From Mycteria americana (Eukaryota > Chordata > Aves > Ciconiiformes > Ciconiidae), in assembly GCF_035582795.1 (NCBI RefSeq), contig NC_134396.1, forward strand, positions 33,585,683 to 33,649,682: a stretch of DNA of 64,000 nucleotides, read 5' to 3'. A model generated the notes under the pieces. The model did not search any database. It saw only the letters and a list, made by a program, of their open reading frames with translations, and had not been told where the DNA came from. Within the stretch, counting starts at the first letter, position 1, and each line of letters starts with the position of its first letter. The translations under genes and the position numbers were made by a program. Shown one piece after another: positions 62,101 to 64,000 of this stretch.

Positions 62101-63324
62101 TCCCTTTGGAGAGTCCAAGACGGACCAGATTTTCTCTTGAACGACATGATTCTCCTCAAAGATATAAACAGCAAGAGTACCACTCATTTTGAAAAACCCA
62201 TATAAGGCATAATAAAAACGCAGACAAAACTGCAAGTTTCCTGGCAGGGTCGGGCCATACAGACGTCCAATGTACCCAGGCTGTGATGTAAACTTTGTGT
62301 TTGCCAACAAGTAATAACCTGCAAGACAGCGCAATTATTGAGTATTTCTAATATGCAATTAGCATAGCTGATTTGCTATTAAAGCAGCTTCCATTATTGC
62401 ATCAGACTTTGGTTATAAAAACAGTTTCTACTGGCAGGAAACAGATTACCATACTCTGTTTGAAAGGAAATAATTTTTCTAAAAGCATACCAGCTACTTC
62501 AAGCAAAACTGGCACATGGCTAAGTTACCAGAAATAAGCACTTTTCAAATTTACACTGCAAAATTCTCTGGCCTGCTGGCCTCACTGGAAACCTGGCTGT
62601 TTCAAGGGTACCGCTCCGAGACCAAAGAATGAAGGATGTGGCACAAGGCCTATTATTCCCTGCACCAAGTATAAAGAGGTGAGACTTTAGCACATATGAT
62701 TAAGAACCATGAATAGTCTGTACAAATTGATGCGTGAGATTCAGAACTTATTAGCAGGCCTTTAACTCCACAACATTTCACCGTTTTCCCTTGAAAATAC
62801 CAACTATCCTAAGCCTGGAAGAACTAAGAGCCCACCATTCCTCTATATTAAAAGCAATGCATTAAGCTACTATTATAATTGCTTGCATTTTTTGGTGGCA
62901 TCATCCCTTCAGCAACAGATCAGTACAGTGAAGATACTCTGAGTTACGGCCATGCGTGACTATTCAATAGGTGACCTTCCCCCTTTACATGTGGCGAAGC
63001 ACAGCCAGAGTCCCAGCTAGGACAGAGCGGTGTACACTGATTTTTAATGGCAGGGAGTTGCAGTGAGGCAATCTAACCAGTGTGCCAATGACATTATTTA
63101 AGAGAGTGAACAATAATACAACAGGTTAACCTTTATATCCAGTTTGACTCTTCTAGTGAAAAGGAGTTTTGATTTACCAAACCCGGTAGTGTGATCTCCT
63201 GCTCTATACACGTTACGCTTCACTTTCACTCTGCTCCATCCTGGGCCATCTTTGTGATCCTGGTAAAAATTACACAGATCTTCCTCAAAATTGCAACCTG
63301 CCTCGGCAGGATTGAAAGGAGTTC
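44108..63324 (-). CDS. MAMDC2: MAMDC2, MAM domain-containing protein 2 (last seven coding exons; 5' part off window)
   Basis: Seven exons join into a continuous frame that matches the C-terminal half of MAMDC2, a secreted, glycosylated extracellular-matrix proteoglycan with four MAM domains. The window holds MAM3 (exons at 63178, 62053 and 51192), MAM4 (49407, 45551 and 44491) and a short acidic C-terminal tail ending NEIEY-stop. MAM hallmarks are the paired cysteines near each domain start (C-x5-C), the DHTTG turn, the FCLRFYY / CLTFFYH core strands, and the ending ALDD or AIDD before GSC/GPC. Each MAM domain uses three exons with the same splice phases (1, 1, 0, 1), a sign of module duplication. 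There is no transmembrane segment or GPI signal, which fits secretion. The signal peptide, MAM1 and MAM2 lie right of position 64000. The exons correspond to about residue 340 to the end of the roughly 686-residue human protein. Confidence 0.96.
44491..44575 (-). CDS. MAMDC2: MAMDC2 exon: end of MAM4
   Basis: Encodes IIFEAIRGVSIRSDTAIDDI and then LFQAGPC, nearly identical to human. It is 85 nt, phase 0/1, with donor TTAG|GTAAGT. Confidence 0.95.
45551..45810 (-). CDS. MAMDC2: MAMDC2 exon: core of MAM4
   Basis: Encodes YYMYIEASNMVYGQRAYLVS through KQCLTFFYHMYG to GEQSISWLRGLIEYE. It is 260 nt, phase 1/0, the counterpart of the exon at 62053. Confidence 0.95.
45811..49406. other. MAMDC2 intron, no gene seen
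   Basis: A 3.6-kb intron. A TGTAATA-rich imperfect repeat occupies about 45925-46010. No mobile element or coding sequence recognised. Confidence 0.5.
45925..46010. repeat. Imperfect TGTAATA-rich repeat
   Basis: CTGTAATATCTGTGAA, CTGTAATATTTGTGA and related units repeat about five times with drift. Confidence 0.6.
49407..49559 (-). CDS. MAMDC2: MAMDC2 exon: start of MAM4
   Basis: Encodes LLLPNPGECTFEKDECMFIQ, then a basic stretch (KKRGRGSWHRRRG) and GPKGDHTTGV. It is 153 nt, phase 1/1, the counterpart of the exon at 63178. Confidence 0.95.
   Translation of the reverse strand: MYCCPILESVLLKKMSVCLSRRREVVGVGTGGGVQLPLLTLDQKGTTLLG
51192..51285 (-). CDS. MAMDC2: MAMDC2 exon: end of MAM3
   Basis: Encodes VVFVSWCKSFWDCGLVALDD and then VSLSLGSCQAA. 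It carries the conserved ALDD and terminal cysteine of the MAM fold. It is 94 nt, phase 0 then 1. Confidence 0.95.
55726..56073 (+). mobile_element. Solo LTR, copy 3, internally deleted, with 5-bp target duplication
   Basis: Starts TGTCCTGGTTTCGGCTGGG and ends AACCACAACA, flanked by GGTAT on both sides (55721-55725 and 56074-56078). It matches LTR copy 1 but lacks roughly 230 bases of the 3' half. The join falls in a G-rich run (about 55998-56015), so deletion between G-runs is likely. It is antisense to MAMDC2. Confidence 0.87.
56846..57065 (+). mobile_element. Ancient L3/CR1-like repeat remnant
   Basis: The run ATGAATTTACCTAATCCCTT, then TTGGCCTCCACAGCATCCTG and TCCCTTCTGTTTGTTTTAAA, resembles a widely conserved amniote repeat of the L3/CR1 group. 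The identification is from memory and the family name is uncertain. Confidence 0.4.
58009..58040. repeat. TA/CA-rich microsatellite
   Basis: ACACATATATACATATATAT continues as a TA run to about 58036. Confidence 0.85.
62053..62318 (-). CDS. MAMDC2: MAMDC2 exon: core of MAM3
   Basis: Encodes YYLLANTKFTSQPGYIGRLY through LPGNLQFCLRFYYALYGF to FEENHVVQEKIWSVL, very close to human. It ends KPMPCK|GTAAG. The Cys near the end is Thr in the human protein as I recall it. Confidence 0.95.
62319..63177. other. MAMDC2 intron within MAM3, nothing seen
   Basis: Unremarkable intronic sequence between phase-1 splice sites. Confidence 0.55.
63178..63324 (-). CDS. MAMDC2: MAMDC2 exon: start of MAM3
   Basis: Encodes AGCNFEEDLCNFYQDHKDGP, then GWSRVKVKRNVYRAGDHTTG. 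It holds the first two domain cysteines and the DHTTG turn. It is 147 nt, phase 1 at both ends, with acceptor TCTTTTAG and donor TTTG|GTAAAT. Confidence 0.94.
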
Positions 63325-64000
63325 CTAAAAGATAGATGCATATGTTCTGTTAGGAAGAGCACAGGATAATAAGCATAGGCATTTGAAGCACAAGGATGCC
63401 AAAGAATACTGTTTCATCTTTCTTGGCATTACGGAAGATGAGCATGTGCAAAGATGTTTCACAGATATAGTGCAAAGTCACAATTATATCAAACTATCGA
63501 TTCGCTATTGCAAGTGGGTGTTATTTTCCCACATTTTTGCTGGAGCCAGGAGGAAACCTCCTTCACATGCCCTATAAAATATAAATAAGCTACAGATATT
63601 AAGAGAAGATTCCTCCTTCAGGACATAATGCACAAAGACATTCAGACCATTTGTTTTCATTCTCCTCCTTCATTCAAAAGATATTTGGACAAAATGAGTG
63701 TGAGCGTGCACGTGTGTGTGCATGGATGGCATCTTTTCATTTCTGTTTCCAAGAGGATAACTTTCTAACGTTGACATTTAATATTCTTTTAAAGAGCACT
63801 TTTTAAAAAACCCTTTTGTAGTCATGTATAACATGTATGTATATGCATGCTGTAAGTATGTAAGTAAGTCAAATAGCTTTTGGTTCATGTACCACCTCAC
63901 GGCTACTGGCCTCTGGAGCTATGCCTCACTCATCTTAGCACTGCAGCAAAGAAAGCTGCACCATTTACAGTGAAGTCGATTGAAAGCTAAGCTAAGCTCC
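63325..64000. other. MAMDC2 intron upstream of MAM3 (partial)
   Basis: Intronic sequence to the window edge, with a short GTGTGTG run at about 63713-63720. The next upstream exon (end of MAM2) is not in the window. Confidence 0.55.

Overview
The window is vertebrate nuclear DNA, most likely from a bird. It has short coding exons separated by long AT-rich introns, all with GT-AG or GC-AG borders. It also has several CR1 LINE fragments, one ending in the ATTCTGTG-type 8-bp tail, and three copies of one LTR family. Two genes are recognisable, both on the minus strand and in tandem: MAMDC2 (upstream, right side) and SMC5 (downstream, left side). The human orthologues are neighbours in the same order on 9q21. 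That block is homologous to the avian Z chromosome, so a Z-linked bird contig is the best guess (inference). There are no bacterial genes, CRISPR arrays or operons.

Layout, left to right. Positions 1-38540 hold the 5' 17 coding exons of SMC5 (minus strand). They encode residues 1-785 in a continuous frame that I checked exon by exon: Walker A head half, N-terminal coiled-coil arm, hinge, and start of the returning coiled coil. The last part of the protein (rest of the coiled coil, ABC signature, Walker B) lies left of the window. SMC5 introns carry a solo LTR (4793-5373), a fairly intact CR1 3' end (6026-6866), an old CR1 split by a 1.6-kb GC-richer insert (8290-11206), a fold-back LTR (15841-16238) and a short CR1 tail (about 21528-21640). 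Positions 37950-39260 are a CpG-rich island around the SMC5 start, with inverted CCAAT boxes just upstream. Positions 39261-43222 are intergenic with no gene recognised. Positions 43223-63324 hold the last seven coding exons of MAMDC2 and its likely 3' UTR. These encode MAM domains 3 and 4 and the C-terminal tail; earlier exons lie right of the window. A third LTR copy (55726-56073) and an ancient L3/CR1-like remnant sit in its largest intron.

The two genes have unrelated jobs. SMC5 is a core ATPase of the SMC5/6 genome-stability complex; MAMDC2 is a secreted extracellular-matrix proteoglycan. The most interesting points are structural. One is an SMC5 exon (11) that needs a GC donor, has a frame-neutral length and lies just downstream of a G13 tract. 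Another is an LTR folded back on itself inside the adjoining GC-AG intron. A third is a CR1 element split by an unidentified insert containing a degenerate repeat. I found no convincing new biological system; the window is mostly ordinary bird genome.
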